Shown here piece after piece: positions 46,501 through 61,500 of a stretch of DNA of 64,000 nucleotides (position 1 is the first letter of the stretch; every line of letters starts with the position of its first letter). Origin of the DNA: Eremophila alpestris peregrina (lineage: Eukaryota; Chordata; Aves; Passeriformes; Alaudidae); contig WMCF01000140.1 in assembly GCA_009792885.1 (NCBI GenBank), forward strand, positions 1,188,935 to 1,252,934, written 5' to 3'. The notes under the pieces were generated by a model. It searched no databases, was not told the origin of the DNA, and worked only from the letters and a program-made list of their open reading frames with translations. A program made the position numbers and the translations under genes.

Positions 46501-49500
46501 CAGGGGGAAGGGTCTGCAGTTTCAGGTTTGTCCAGGTCTGGACAAAGTTGGCCAGGTTCACAAAGGTGTACAAGCCCAGGCGGTCGTTGCCGTAATTGGA
46601 CAGGTGAGTCATGAAGATGCTGATCTGTGGAGACAAAACGCAGAGGTCACCGTGAGTCCCGGCAGCACTAGGTGGCACTGCAGCCCCAGGGAATGTCAAT
46701 CTCGTGTGCATTTTGCTCTTGGAGCAGCAAGCCTTGGATCACACTCACACAGCCCTCACCAGCCTGGCCCCTCACTGAATGACATCAATCAGTGAGGGAA
46801 GTGCTGGAATAGCTCCCAAAAACTGTGAGCTGCAGGATGTGCAATGCTACCCTGGGGCTGGGCAACACTGACAGCACCTTTATGTGCATTTACTTCATAG
46901 GATACAGCAAAAACAATGCCCACTGCTTCATTTTGAGAGGAATACAAATGCAATGGCAAAGACATCATTTCTGTTTTGATGGAAGAATAAAGAAACCAGA
47001 GAGCAGGGAAGCAGCTGAGCTCTATTGCTGTGACTTTAATCTCGTGACTGCAGGTCTAAGGCCTGACACACAAAATGACAATTAAAATCTGAAATCTTTC
47101 ATACAATAACTGTGCATAACATATTCCCAAACAAAAATCACCACAAGTTTTAAGGCTGCTGGTGTTTTACTCTGCCAGTATCTTACTGTGAAGGTGATAC
47201 CCCCTCCCACTCTAGCCCTTGCTCCAACTGCACTCCCAATGGAAGCAATGCTTCCACAAAGCTTTCTCACAGGAAGGGCATTTTTTGATTCACCTAAACT
47301 GAGCTGGTGAGCAGAGCAGGAATACACAGACTGCAAGGATAAGCTCTCAGGGACTGAGGAAGGGCTGCAGACAGAACCCTCTGCTTTGTAAAGTGATCCC
47401 TTTCCCAGGTAATTTTTCACTGATGCAACAGTCTGCTCTTACACTGAAATCTGCCAACCCTCACCTCTCCACCAGTGATTTCTTTCCTCAAGTATTTTTA
47501 AAGTACAACTCCCCCAAGAAAAACTGTCCAGACTAATTTCCATTAAAAATTAGAAACATGATTCTTTTTGTAAATAGATCTGGTAATGCTATGAATGAGC
47601 AATTTCTATTTAAAGACCTGATGTAAGCCACTTGGAAAAAAGAAAAGCTTATCATGGTGATAATTCTGAAATTAGTGCAGGAACTGAAGTTAACCTTTTG
47701 TAAAGGAATTCCAGCCCTCAGCTCAAAGAAAGAAAAAGGAAAGAATGAAAACCTGGTATTTACAGTAAAATCAGAAGATACACACACACTGCTAAATCAC
47801 TGGGAGATGATCTTTCTTTGTGGGTAGGACTGAGATTGACAACCCCTTCCCTTTAGGCACCAAATGTATAACCTTTTCAAGTTTCTTCTTTTTATTTCAG
47901 TTCTGAAAGCAAGAACAGAGCAGCCACAGGACTACACTGTTCTCACTAAAGTCACAATCAGCAGGTTTCCATTAAAAAGGTTAACTTGCTTTCCTGACAG
48001 CCCCTTTCTTTCCTACACCTGGGCTGACCTCTGACATTTTTAATGTCAATTCACCTCCTGGCAACTCCTCACATGCCAACAGCTACTGCACTGCCATGAA
48101 AGAAAAAGCAAGAGAAGTTGAAAAGATTGCTAGTTCAGGGAAAATATAATTATTCCTTCCCTGAAGAGAATATCACTGTAATTTTAAGAATGTCTCTACA
48201 GGCTGAGAAACTGACTGGACATATCATCATAAATAATTTCCAGCATATAAATCTGTGTCAGTGAAGGGGAAAAATTACCAGAGACCTAAGCTCCCATTTT
48301 AGTTATATTTTTTAAGTCCAATATGTTATGGTTAATTATTTACAACACAAAGATGATCAAATGCTGGTTGAAAACTTAAATGGCTGAGTCTTGTTAAGAA
48401 ATCCATACTTAGCCAACCAGACACATCAGCTAATCCATGAATTTACACTGTAGAAAAAGAGTTGGCTAGATGGCATTACAAATATCCCAGATCAGCTGAA
48501 AGGGATGGTGGCCCACTCCCCACTTCCCTGTGCAGAAGAATGGGAACACACATCAATTCCCTTCCATCTGCAGGTGGTGCCATTTCACACCAAGACAAAA
48601 CACAAGGATTATTTTTTCCCTTCCATATTGGGTTTATGATGCTTTGATTTGCTCTATCATACCATGTCCTGAGTCATTCAAACCAATTCTAATTAACAAG
48701 AATCATTATTCTTTCCCTGCCACTAATAGCATGGCATGCTTCTGAAGATTTACTCTCTTGGAACCAACCAATCAAGGAGCTCTACAAGGAATCCTTTGTG
48801 GCCACATCCCAAGGCTAGACCTAGTAAATAACACTATTTGTTCAATAATCCTCCACCTCTGGGAAATGCTGTAAATTACAAACAGAGCCTCGTATACTGC
48901 TTTATTCCTCCTTCAACAGGGAAGCAGTTGTGAATGGATTTATATTTACTCCAACAAGCATTTTAACCTCCCTTTCAGATAAAAAGAGCTTATTTGATTT
49001 TATTATTTCCAGCACTCTTCTCAAATAATTTTCTTTCAGGCATCTCAGCATTTTCTTTATTTCAGTGCAGAAGGATCACCCTTTTTTAGCTGTTCCTCAT
49101 AAACAAACCATCATCTTGGTTGCACTTCAGTGCACACTCTCCACGGGATTTAATATCCTTCACCAGGGAACTGAAATGGAATGCAGACAATTTTTAAAAT
49201 GATGGTTTGGGACTAAATCTGGCCCCTGGGCACCCGTTTCTTTCCTGCTCTCACACATTTTCAGAGCAGAGCTGTACAAGTACTCTCCTGTGCTCTGCCT
49301 TCTCCTTCCAGCTTCTCCTCAGCATTTTCTCCTTCCCCAGAGTGAAAGGACAGAGGTCTAAGTTGCATTTGCTCACCTTCCCCAGTCCTGATTTTATTTG
49401 GGATTCTGACTGGTACTACAGAAATGTAGGGAAATGAGAACAAGCACTCAGGAGAAAGAACTTTTCTCTTTTTGCCTGCTCATTCTATGCTGCAGATTTC

Positions 49501-52500
49501 CTTACTGCATTTCCCAATTAGAGGCAAGAGCTTCTAGGTCACAAACTGGAGCTGAGACTGAGGAGCTGCTGCTATTAAATCATGTCTCAGGAAAAGATGA
49601 ACCAGCATAATCTAATTTATGTATCAAGAACAGAGAGATGTTTAACAAACAAATTACACAGAATGAAACAAGTTACCCAGCTTTCAGTGATGGATGTTAA
49701 CTGGCTAGTTATTTTTAAAATACTGATCACTACAAAAACAAAATTATGAGGATGCTGCACCTATTGAAATTATACAACAAGGACACTACTCAAACTAAGC
49801 TTGTGGAGTCTTGGTAACAGCTGCTGTTTCCTGACTAAACAGAGGTGCCTGCCTCCCAAAGGAATGATATTACCATTCCCAAGAGTGACTAGCTCTTTGT
49901 GGGGTTCCTGGCTTCTTGCCCTGGAGTCAAGGGGTCTCTCTTAAGCTGCCAGGATCAGGCCCCAAAAAGAGAGAAAACTCTTTTTTCAGACATCAACTGT
50001 GGCAGCAAGGGAAGTGGAGGGAAGTCTGAGACTTGCAGGAACACTGATCATCTTGAAGACTTTAATGATTTTGGCATTTTAAATCTAGAACTAGAAGAGT
50101 TAGTATAAGAAAAAACAGGTAATAAACACTTATTACATACTGGGTACTTATCCTTTTATCATATATAGACCTATTGCAGGCAATTCCAACTTGAATAAAT
50201 TGCTACTAATAAACCAGTCATCAAGGTACTTTAGTCACAGGCACTGTGTCACCCTCCCATCTGTGCCACAACATTACAAGGCAGCACTGAGGCCTCTCAA
50301 CTCAATGAAGTTCTGCACAACCCTTCAGAATGAAGTTAAATTATGATTGACAATTAATTCTGTGGTCTCAGCTAGGCACTAGCAGCAGCTGCATTACCAA
50401 TTTGGAATATTGCTGGTATTTTAGCTACTGAGCACATGTTGACAGGCCACGAGAGTAGATCCAACTCTCAAAACACCTATACTCCAATTAATTTGGCATT
50501 GTGCACACTCTGTTTGCAGTTCTGCTGTTGTTTCCAAGTTACTCTGAACAGTTTTGTTCCAGGTATTCAGAGACTCAGTAACAGCAGGCTTTGCTCTGTT
50601 AGACTACCCAAGAGATGGAATAACAAATCAGAGCAGAGTCTGTACTGAATATGTATTCCTAACAGCTGAAAGACAGTCCTTTCAGACCTGGATGCTTGCA
50701 GAAAAGCTGGGTTCAATCCTACCACAGAGATTCCAGCTTGCAATCCCCTTTTAGCCCTGGGGTTGTCCTGCTGCTTTCACAGCTGCCAGGGAGCCGGGCA
50801 CTCACAGGCTGCCACCGAGTGGAATTCCATTTACACAGCGGTGTCTCCACCATAAATGTGATGGAGCCAGGAAGGAGTTATGAGCTCATACAAAACCATG
50901 TATCTGATGCAGTTCTGAATTGTTGCTCTGACAGTCAGGAACCCCAAGCTTATTTTCTGCTGCTGCTCACTCCCCTTGTTGATTCAGCAGTGGTAGTACT
51001 GCTCAAAAGACTTGCTCACTCTGAACAACAGGCAAAAAGCTTTCCATTCAAGAATTTTAAGGATCATAGAAGAGCAAATCTTCTCATTGCCACAGCTTCA
51101 ATGCATTTCCTGCCTGCTGTTACAAGCAATCAACTCTAAAGAGACAGCTATTCCTGTCTGTTCACTTACGAATTGCTGGGGGTTTTTTTCCCCCTATTCC
51201 ACCCACAAAGTTCCAGACTCAGTCCGGCTTTTATGGGTGGGTTTTGAAGAACAGTTAGGAAGGCAAAGAATACTTGTGTTCTGCAGTCAGCCAAACTGAT
51301 TTTCCCCCCCTGCCCCAGCTGATGGCAACTATTGCCAAGTTATGGGCATGAGAGGACAGGGAAGAGATGAAACTGATGCCATTCTCACCCATGGAGTGGG
51401 GCAAGCCTGTCAAACTAAACAATCTTTCCTGCTCCTCACACTCAGTAGAGTTAAATATGAGGTTGCCAAGCAAGACAGACAGAAAGGGAAGATCTGAGCC
51501 TGAATGTCTTTGATTTTGATTTTCTTCTGTAGTGCCAGTTCAGGGTCACATTAAGATACAGCAGGTTCTGCTGATGCTCATACAAATCCTCTCATTTTCA
51601 GTGCTAAAGGAGATAATTTCTCTCTTGCTGCAAGTCAATTAGCTTAATAACAGCTCTACTCCCTGCAACTGGGGAGAGGTAAAAATTAGAAGAAAATAAT
51701 ACTTAGAACTGAAGGCACACAAAGATTACAATTATTTTAAGATCAATCAAAGTGCCTAAAGCATTAACAGCCTTTCCTCTTCATCAGCACTGCTGTAAGC
51801 ATGTCAAGAGCACACAGCTGGCTACACATTAGTTTCATTGTTGGGCTGTCAACCATTTGAAGGCTTTCACCAAATTCCACTCCACAGGGCATTTTCCTTT
51901 TTTCCTTCCATCTGCAGACACACTGTAGTTTGCAAGGAAGTGCATGTAAGTGCACATAATGCAATTACTGCATTCTGTTTGTTTTTCTTGGGGGCAGAAA
52001 AAGTACAGAAAAATTTCATCAGCTGTTGGTTAGCCTTAAACATTCACCTCATAGGACAGAAAAGATCCAGATCGGTATGTTCTACAGCTCCAAGGATCTG
52101 AGAAGCAATGATACAGTTGATGGCAGTGTCTATACTGACCTCCTCATTATACATAGCTCAAAACCTAATGGCTCACTTCCTTCAAAGGACTGATTTAGGA
52201 AACTGGTACAACTTTGATCTTAGAAACACTGAACACAAATGTGTTTTACTAATCCAAGAATTTCACTGGATATTGCAGAGAGATTAATGTGAAATCACTG
52301 AAAATTCTAACAAGTTTATCAGGAAAAATATTTGCTAAAATGTTTTAAAGTTAGCAGAGTGGTATGAAAACCAGCAACAATGTGAGACAATAAACCAGAG
52401 ATGTGTGTGACTGAGTAAGATACTCATCACTACACACTTCTACAATGCACATTGTCCCCAGAATTTCCTGGCTAAATCAGTGCAAGTCTCTCAACCTCCT

Positions 52501-55500
52501 TGTAAGTCAATTATTCAACTGATAATGTGGGAGAAATAATGCCAGTATACCAATAATACGGACTGCTGAAGCTTGCTTTTTCTTCTCCTGTGCAACGCTT
52601 TGTGCAAGATCCTGATATAGCACAATCTTGCCCGAGGGCCACTGCAGTCAGCAAGATCTTTAGCAGGAGACAGACATACAAAATAGTACTTGAAGAGTGG
52701 GTAAATAGTGTTCTCTTAGTGCCTGGGCTCTTTCTCAGCTTGGTAGCACTGGAGAATTCAGGATGCCTTACAGGAGTAGCGGTCAGGATCACTTCCCAGC
52801 CACCAGTGCAGGGGTGCAAACCACTAGTGCAAACCACAGGAACACAACCTGCCAGCCCTGAGATGTGCTGCTCCAACAAGCCAGCTGCAGGCTCCCTGTG
52901 CCACAAACAGCAGCATTTCCTGAGGCTTTCCATACCTGCACAACATCTGCTTGTACAGTCCTCTGGGAACAGGGCCATCACACTGCTTCTCATGACAACA
53001 ACTCCCAGCTGCACATGGGTCCTGTGGTTTTTTGTGGTTTCTCCTGCATGTGGTGGTTGATCAAGCACACTCTAAGGAGGCAGAGCCTCTCTTACACCAC
53101 TGCACAGCCAAACCACTGAGAAATTTTGGGTTTCATTCTTAGGGGCACTTATTTCAGAGTAAGGTATCCAGTTCCTGAAGTCTCAGCCTGGTAACTTGTA
53201 CTTCAAAAATGATACTCACTTCCAAATTAAATGTAATGAAGAAATTTGTTAAGATTAACATTTAAGCCACACTTACATTTTCCAGGTTTGGAAACTAACT
53301 GCTTATGTACTCATTACTGAGAACATTGTTTAGCTGACATGGTAATGATTCATGGGTAGCGTTTTCTCTTCTTAGTTTTGTATCTGTGAAAAATAACATT
53401 TTGAAAATGTCTCATAATGGAATTTTTGCATCCTCCAACAGCTGGGTGGTTCATGTTAAGAAATGCCAGCAATTTTCATGAAAACCCAAGAAAGCCTATG
53501 AAAACCAAAATGCCACTCCAGAAGTACACAGACTCCTAAAGCTACTTAGTCTTCATTTTAATGTCTGAATTTTTGCCCAACTCCAACTTGCAAAGCATGA
53601 CATAAATACAATGTAAGACCTAAGCCCAACAGAGATACAAACCTCAGTCTTAAACTGACTTTGTGCCCGGCTAATGCTTAGAGCTTTAGGAACTGTTCAC
53701 AGGCAGATACTTAGAAACCAGATGCATCATCTTTTCAAAAGCACTCCTTGGAAGGAGTCTTGGACAGATTTTGGCCTAATATCCCTTTACAGTTATATTT
53801 AGAAAACACTTCATTTAACTTCTATTCTTTTAGCCTGTATTGTATTGGGGAGATCATAATTTGTAGGAGTAGGTGACCACGTAGCCTACACAGCAATGCA
53901 TGAATCAAAGACCTAATTGTAATGTATAAAGACATTACTGTACTCACATTCCAGGATGTCAGGCAGACATGATCACACTTCCATCATAAATACCAAAATT
54001 CATGGATGTTTCACTGCTTGTCTTCCTCTCCATTCTCTTTATTTTAATGTAAAAGGCTTATGCCTCAAGCACTCATATTAAATTTTGCTGTTTCCTTACA
54101 TGGTGAAATAGTTTTTGGCTGTTGTGGCTGAATTTCAATGTGGAATATATTTTATCTTGACTCACATCACTGCTCTGTGCCTTGCTCTAATTTGCTCACC
54201 TAGTAACCTCTAGTCAACACCCACATTGCCAAAGGACTGCTGTGGTGCCAATACCCTCCCCACTAATGATTTCTCCAGGTCTCAGCTCTATTAACCTGGA
54301 AGGAGATGATCCTGAAGGTCCCTTCCATCCTAAACCATCCCTTCATCAGTCAGGGATTCTGTGCTGTGCCTGGAATGACGCACATCAGCAAAGCCAGGAC
54401 TGCAAGGGAAAGCACATGTGTGCTAGGGAAGTAGAGTTCTTATTTCCTAATTCTGCTACATGGAACAAAACACAGGAACTGATCTCAAAGAGCCAAAACT
54501 ATGGCCTGAAATAATCTGAGGCTTGAAAAATACACCTGCATATAAAGTGCTGAAGTAGAGCCCTCAGAAGTTGTTTTCCTTTGGACTGCATTACATTGCA
54601 GAAGATGAAAAAAGGGCACAAAATATTAAGGCTGTCATTCCAAAAGATTTGAGTGGAAATATGTTTTGTTCCCTTTGGTGTTCCCAGGGACTATATTTTT
54701 ATAAAACAGCAGAATTTTTTTATATGTTTGATTTGGATCCCAAATGAAAACCTCATCTAAAAGCTTGTCTCAAAGGTCAGTTTTGAGGCAGCTGACCTAA
54801 TCCCATGATGCCATTCTGAAGTGCTACACTGCTCTCTTCTGTCAGTGTTCTGTAGTTTCAGCACCTCACTTGGTGTTTATCTTCCATTAAAGATAAATGA
54901 AAGGTTAAGCGGATGTGGTTCATTTACTCAGATCTTTTCTTTGAACTGTGTGGTTCTTTTACTTGGATCTCTTCTTTGAAGCTGCTCAAAGAGCAGCTGA
55001 AATGTCTCAAACCTGACTGGAGCCCAAGCATTCCTTGCTTGCAGCCTTCTCACCTCAATAAATACTCCCAACACTTGGCATCACGACTTTGGCCCAGCAG
55101 AGAAATGAACTTCACCTGAGACACTCACAGCAGTTCTGTACCTTGGAATATTCTTCAAAAAGTTAAATCTCAGGGGTCTTATTTCATGCAAAAAGTAAAG
55201 AACAGGACAGGCTGGCACTGCTGCTTTACTAACAAAACAATTGTCAAAAATGGTGCAGATTACTTTGTACAACTAACAGACACATACAATATCAAATCTT
55301 AATTTACTTAATTGAAAAAGCTAAAGAACTCCCTGTCAGTAACCATTACTGCTTGGAAGACCCAGTTGATCAGCAGGAACTTTCCCTTCAATTAATTTTT
55401 TAAAACATTTCAGAATTATGCTGTACTTACTGGATTGAGAACCACTGTGAAGAACAACTCTCCTCCTTGAATACTTTTGTCTAACTCCTTTGGACCTCCA

Positions 55501-58500
55501 GGATACTCTTTATAGAAAATGGTGTGGGTGAATAAGCCACACGTTTGCCTAGGAAGCACCTAAATTAATGAAAAAAAACCATTAAAAAGTCAAGATACTT
55601 TTAATGAGGTGATAAAAGTCAGAGAAGTAACATAAAATAGATAATTGCTGGGTATATTTGGCCTCTCAACGTTGCTGGAAATCAATACTGATCTAGATAA
55701 CTTATTATCACTAAAATCATAAAATCCAAAAATTCATCACATTTTGTTTGAAACTGGAGACTGATCTCTTATCACCAAATTACAATTGCAGAGCCTCCTC
55801 AAACTCATCCTGTCCATAACACTTCATCCTAAATCCAAGTATTTGAAGTCTAAAGTTTTAAAATAATGTGAAAGATAATCTAAAATATAATCAGTCTATA
55901 TCATATCAATCAGTTCCACTTTCATCTGAATGCTGGCTTTGTTGTAAATTTAAACTGTAATTGGAAAGGCAAATTGGGTTTTTTCTGGCTTAGGCATCAC
56001 CACCAATAATGCTACTCTGACACATGATGAATTTTGTCATTAACACTCACCTTATAAGAAAGATTTACTTCTCATTCAATTGGGCTGGTTTTTTTTTCAG
56101 AATGGCTAAGATACATAGTACAAGCAAAATTATTTTTAAAAACACTCCAAGAACAAATCTTTTGAATATGAAGAACTACTAAATGCAGTTATGTTCTGCA
56201 TCAGAAACTCAAAATGTTTTGTCCTGAATTCAGAAAATACTTTAGAGTATTTCAATTATGTCTATTCCTTAGGGAAATCAACAGCTGAGTATGGATGTTC
56301 ATGTATAATGCTTAACTGGGATTGTTACGATTAACTTTTAAAGCATACAAATGCTTTAACTGAAACAGGCTGTGGTTCTGTAGATACTCTTAATTTCTTG
56401 CAGTTTCATTTCTCAGTATTTTTTGTGCTGTAGGGAACACTGTGATCATGGATTGTAAATTCTGTGTTGTCAGAAAATGTACAGAATTTGTACATCTGCT
56501 ATAAACTTGCCTAAGTTCTCAAAAAACCTTGGGATTTGATTAAGGAAATATGAGAACAGTTTTTCACAGAGGCAGGGAATGAAGCTGTACTGGATGGGGG
56601 GGTGCTCTGACAAATCTTACTCAACAATGTTCTTACTGAGTGTCTTCACTACTATTAGCTTGCAGATGTAAAATATTGATGCATTTGCCCTGGAGAACTG
56701 AGAGCTTGAGACTCCCTGAGCAGGTGATTTTATAAGCCTGGTTTTGGAAATAGATTTTTGGCTGCAGTTTCCTTGTGTTAAATCTCATTATGTGTCTTCA
56801 AATGACGTGTTTTTACAAATATTTATGGAAGGGATTTTTGGAGATTCTGAGTCAATCTGTCTTGCCCAAATGCTTTGTGCTCCCTGAGCGCATCCACAAA
56901 CCCATCATTTCACACGCAGTGATTGCTTTGAGGAGAACAAACTGCAGCTCAACCCTACACTGCTGTCAGTTTTGTCTCTAGATTTCTGGAGATCATTTTC
57001 ATTTGCTTCACCCAAAAACAGATCAAAACTTGTAAAAATATCACTACTTAGCTTAGGAGAGTGGTACCCATGGCAACCCCAGAACACCAGAATGCTGTTC
57101 TAAGTGGCAGCGTTGTGCCAAGGCTCCTGACCTCCCCAAAGTGCCTGCTGCAGCCAGAGGTACAACACAGGGCCCCCATTCACTGCCCTCCCACATGCTC
57201 CAAAAGAAAGTGACTTGGGAACATGCCACCAAGGATTTTGGAAAGCTGTTTTAAACACTTCTGAGATAATCCTGAGGAGATGTGAACCCAAAATAGCCTC
57301 CACTCCAGTGCCCAGGTGGCAGCAGCACCACACACTGACAACATGTCAGTTGTGGACCAGCCCTTCCTTTGGCAAGTGTGGCTGTCGGTGACAATGCTGG
57401 GAGTTAGGTAATTCAGGAAAACAGTGGGACTGGAGAGCACTTGGGTAACCTGGAGGTGGTGTGGGGGTGTCTTCCTTCCCTGTAGCTCCTGAGGCTCTGC
57501 CTGCAGCCAGGCTGAGGGCTCTGGGTGAAACCAGCCCCCATTAGGGTATGGCAGGAAGCCAAACAAGGGCAACCACGCACAGCTCACAGGGAAGACAAAA
57601 ATATGTACCAGCTCCAGATTCTGAGGTGGCATAACCTGGCAACACTCTTTTGCACTTAATGGTACCATGCAAATTGAAAACCTGACAGAAATCTAACCCA
57701 GCATATGGTGTTCAATGATGCAAAATGGACTTTTTCCTTGAGCTCTCTGAACCAGCATTAACCACAGGACTAGAACAGTTAACAGCCTGTTAACTGCTGT
57801 CAGCAGGGTGCCTGGATGCCACCTACATCAGCAGAAACATCACCAGCAATAGACTGATTTTAATTAACAAGACACTCTCAAATATATCTTGCTGCTTATG
57901 CACAGTAGTATGTGCTTCCTGCAATGAGAACTTTCAGGATAATCTGCTTTTCCACTTAAAAGGAAATTGTTCATCAAGTGGCAGAGTACAAAATGGACAT
58001 CAGAAATACAACTCACCATGATGTTTCTGTGGATGAAGCCTCGTCTATACCTTGCAGGTTTCAGGTGTGGGTATTCTTCTGTGCTGGTAACTCTGATGTT
58101 CCAGACCTTTTTCCAGGCATCATAAAGCTGAACGTGTACTGGATAGACTCCTGAGTGGTGTGGAGCCACTGCATAGCCCAAGTCAGTTGGAATACCATGT
58201 TCCTAAAACATGACAGAACAGTGGCTGCACTCAAAAAGTTAAGAAACTTGATGTTTTGGCACTTCTCAAATGCTTTGTTTGTGAAAGACCAAGAACAGGT
58301 CTGAAATGCAAATAACAGTAATATCAAAGGATGGTGACCTGGAAGGAGATGGAGGGCATCATGGTGAAGATGACACACAGGATTTTAAGACAAAAGCCTT
58401 TTTAGAAAGTATTTTTATGAGTAGGCAGGGAAGAAGGATATAAATGCATTTTACATTGGCTTCTTCAATCTGCATTAAACAGAAAGCTGCACTCTTTCAC

Positions 58501-61500
58501 GTTCTTGCAAGGAATTTGCTCACCAACTGATTTCAGAGAGAAAATCACTGGCACATACTCAACACAACACATTTGGCAGCTACAACTACAAAACCACACT
58601 CTCCACTATATGTCCCTTCACAATTATTTTTATGAGGAGCTGAATTTTAGAGTCACTGCATTTCCCCTCTTGTCCATTCAAAACACAAATCCACATTCAA
58701 AAACCAGCTTAACTATTTTAGTGTCATGCTAAAAATGGGAGAAAGAGAACCACTTGTAACAGTCTACAGGCTGATGCTATAGAGTAAACCCTTCTGTAGC
58801 ACACTTCCTATGTTTGAAGACTCCTGGCATTTACTGTGTGTAGATCCTCCCCTTGGTGCTATTACATTCTCTTCCAATTACATTATCTTACATCCGATGC
58901 ATTTTCCTTCAGGTTACTTTTCCTGAAGGAACAGGATATAGCAGGTATTCCTTGATATGCTGATCAGTGGAATGCACAGTCCATAAGATATAATTCAGCC
59001 ATGATTTAGGAAGACTGCCTTTGAATTATTATAGTTTTTAATACAGCTTGTATTGATCTGGTCATCCTCACCATATTTCCTAATGATACTGCGTGTGCAA
59101 AGCATTGGCTGACCCCTGGACCTCTTCCTTTGACTAAACCAGCTACTAAGGAACATGAAAATCTCTAAAAAACAGGTGTGTGATGTCAGTAAAACCATTT
59201 ATGGTTCTATGACAGTGGAGAACCCTGAGTTCTCTATGTCTGAAGAGAAACGGTGAAATTCTTGTTTCCCTTCAGGAATTTATGGCACACACAAAGGGTA
59301 CCATGTGTAATCTGCCAAACAGGAATGAGTAACACGTGCCCCCCTGGTTGTTGTGCACAAGGAGATAAACAGTAGATACTCCATCAGTTATGCTGCTTTG
59401 CACAATTTAATTCCATCACAGATAATCCAATTCTTCCTCCTTTTATCCTTCCCACTGCCCTTAAGAAAGGAAAATCTTCACAGAACAACTGCATTCTCTA
59501 ACATCTCTCATTGCATCTCATTCATTCATCTATAAACAATACTCTGCTTTTTAAAGCTTCTCCCCTCAAATTTCACAATAGGCAGTAATAAATATGTAAT
59601 CTAAATCATTCACTCTAACAAAGGGCCTATCATCTTCAATGAATTAGTGTCTCCATTATTCCTAACTGACTGTTATTCCCCAGTTGAGCATCTCCCACAC
59701 AATACACACACTGAGTGGATAATGCATGAGGCACTGGCAATTTTGGGCTCTTTCAAAAAAGTGGCTTCTTCACTCTGTTATTAATTTAAATGCTCTGAGC
59801 AGATGAAACATAATGAGTAGCTTCACGTCTGTATGTCTAAACATTAAAAAAAAAAAAACAATACAAGGTACCTGTAAGCATTAAGAGCACTGAAAATAGT
59901 GAAGAAAATGGCAATTGCTCAAGGTACATAAAACCAGGGTCAAAAATGCCTTATCCTTACAACACTTTTTAATTATTTCATCCTGCACATTAATCCCAGA
60001 GGATGTCTTAGGTCACACCAGAACTACAAGGAGCCACTTTATTTCTAGTGGAGCTTGCACCAGTACACAGACTCATATTAAAAGGGCAATTCTGGACACG
60101 AGATTTTTAAATTTCCAGGTATCTAACACCTATAGCAATGCTTTCTTGAAAGGAAACAAAAAAAAAAAGCTGTCCTGTGCTCAGTACAAGTACATTTTAC
60201 AGCAAACTTGGTGAAGTCTTTGTTTGAAAGAAAGCATGTGCCTCACTTAAAAGCCAAGTTTTCAAATACAAACTTGAACTGGCTGATGCTCAGGTCATTC
60301 CTGTTCTTCTACACTCACTGACACATGACCATTAAGTGCACTCTTTGTAGTTCTGTATTTCAAATCCCCCTGCTCCTTCCAGGAGCAAAGCCATCACCTG
60401 CCAGCTAAAGAGCAACCAGTGGATTTTGAAAAGGAAGAAGTAAAATTAGGCTGTTGGAACAAGTTACGTCTGCTGAGATATTCTGATACAATTAGGTCTT
60501 AACACCAGGCCCCCTCTTCAGACAAATAACATGTTTTATGCATGGCAATTTTGTTTTGGTTTATTGTATGAAATTAATTGTCTGATTCTCCAATACCCTC
60601 AGACCTTAAATCTGTTTTTGATTTTTTCTTACATTCTCACTGAAACATTTTGATTTAGAGCTTTGCAGTGAATAAATAATTAGCAAAGGCAATGCTTTTC
60701 AAAACAAGTGTACATAAAGTTGATCCAAAGAGAATATATAAGATGTTACTGGGTATTACTGCAGAATTCCATCTTTGCAAATGTGGCACACTTACCTAAC
60801 CCTGACATCCAGTGGTTTCACAAAGTCATTTGGTATCTTTCAATGGAGTATTTATTCTTTCAGAGACATGATTTTTTTCCCCTCATCTAAACAGATTATT
60901 GGTTTCTGAGTACCCAAATTAAATAAAAAATGCAAAAATACAACTCACTAAGGCAAATTTTTTGTTGAGGATCATCTGCTCCACCAGTGAGGACTCATTG
61001 TGGAAGAGGTGTGGCTGCATGTGACTCCACATGTGGGGAAACCACCAGAACTCATCCACAGATCTCAGCAGCAGGTCATCACCCTCATCCTCCTCCTCAG
61101 TCCCTGCAAAGGAAACAAAACAAAAAAAAAAGCTCAAGTTTCTACTTCTATTATATTTTTACAGATGCTGGAAACAGTAAGAATGACACTAACATAATAA
61201 ACTGCAACTGGTTAAAATGCTTCCTGCTGAGGCACTGGTGACAAAATGGGACAGTCAGGACTGCTTTGCTGGCCCACATCCTATTTAATACTCTCTCTTT
61301 TATCTCTTCTATTTCTATAGTGGTTTTAAAACAAAATTATTTTAAGGGATAATATATATTGCTATATTTCTACAATAAATATGAAACAATGACAAAGATG
61401 AACTGTGGTAGATCAACAGATCCCTCAGTGAAATCAATATAAAATTTTATGTGATTGATGGAAATCACCACTCAAAAGAAGACTGAAAGGAACAAAATTT

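Larger units (their letters stand above)
46625..55430 (-). other. NDST3: NDST3 intron 6, 8.8 kb
   Basis: Largest intron in the window. Two CR1-like remnants (near 49040-49200 and 54265-54345) are recognised. Open frames such as the 185-codon one at 52511-53068 have no family features. I see nothing else. Confidence 0.65.

Noticed and set aside
52511..53068. 185-codon minus-strand open frame in NDST3 intron 6
   Set aside because: No motif, no fitting splice sites and a competing open frame on the other strand. Likely chance.
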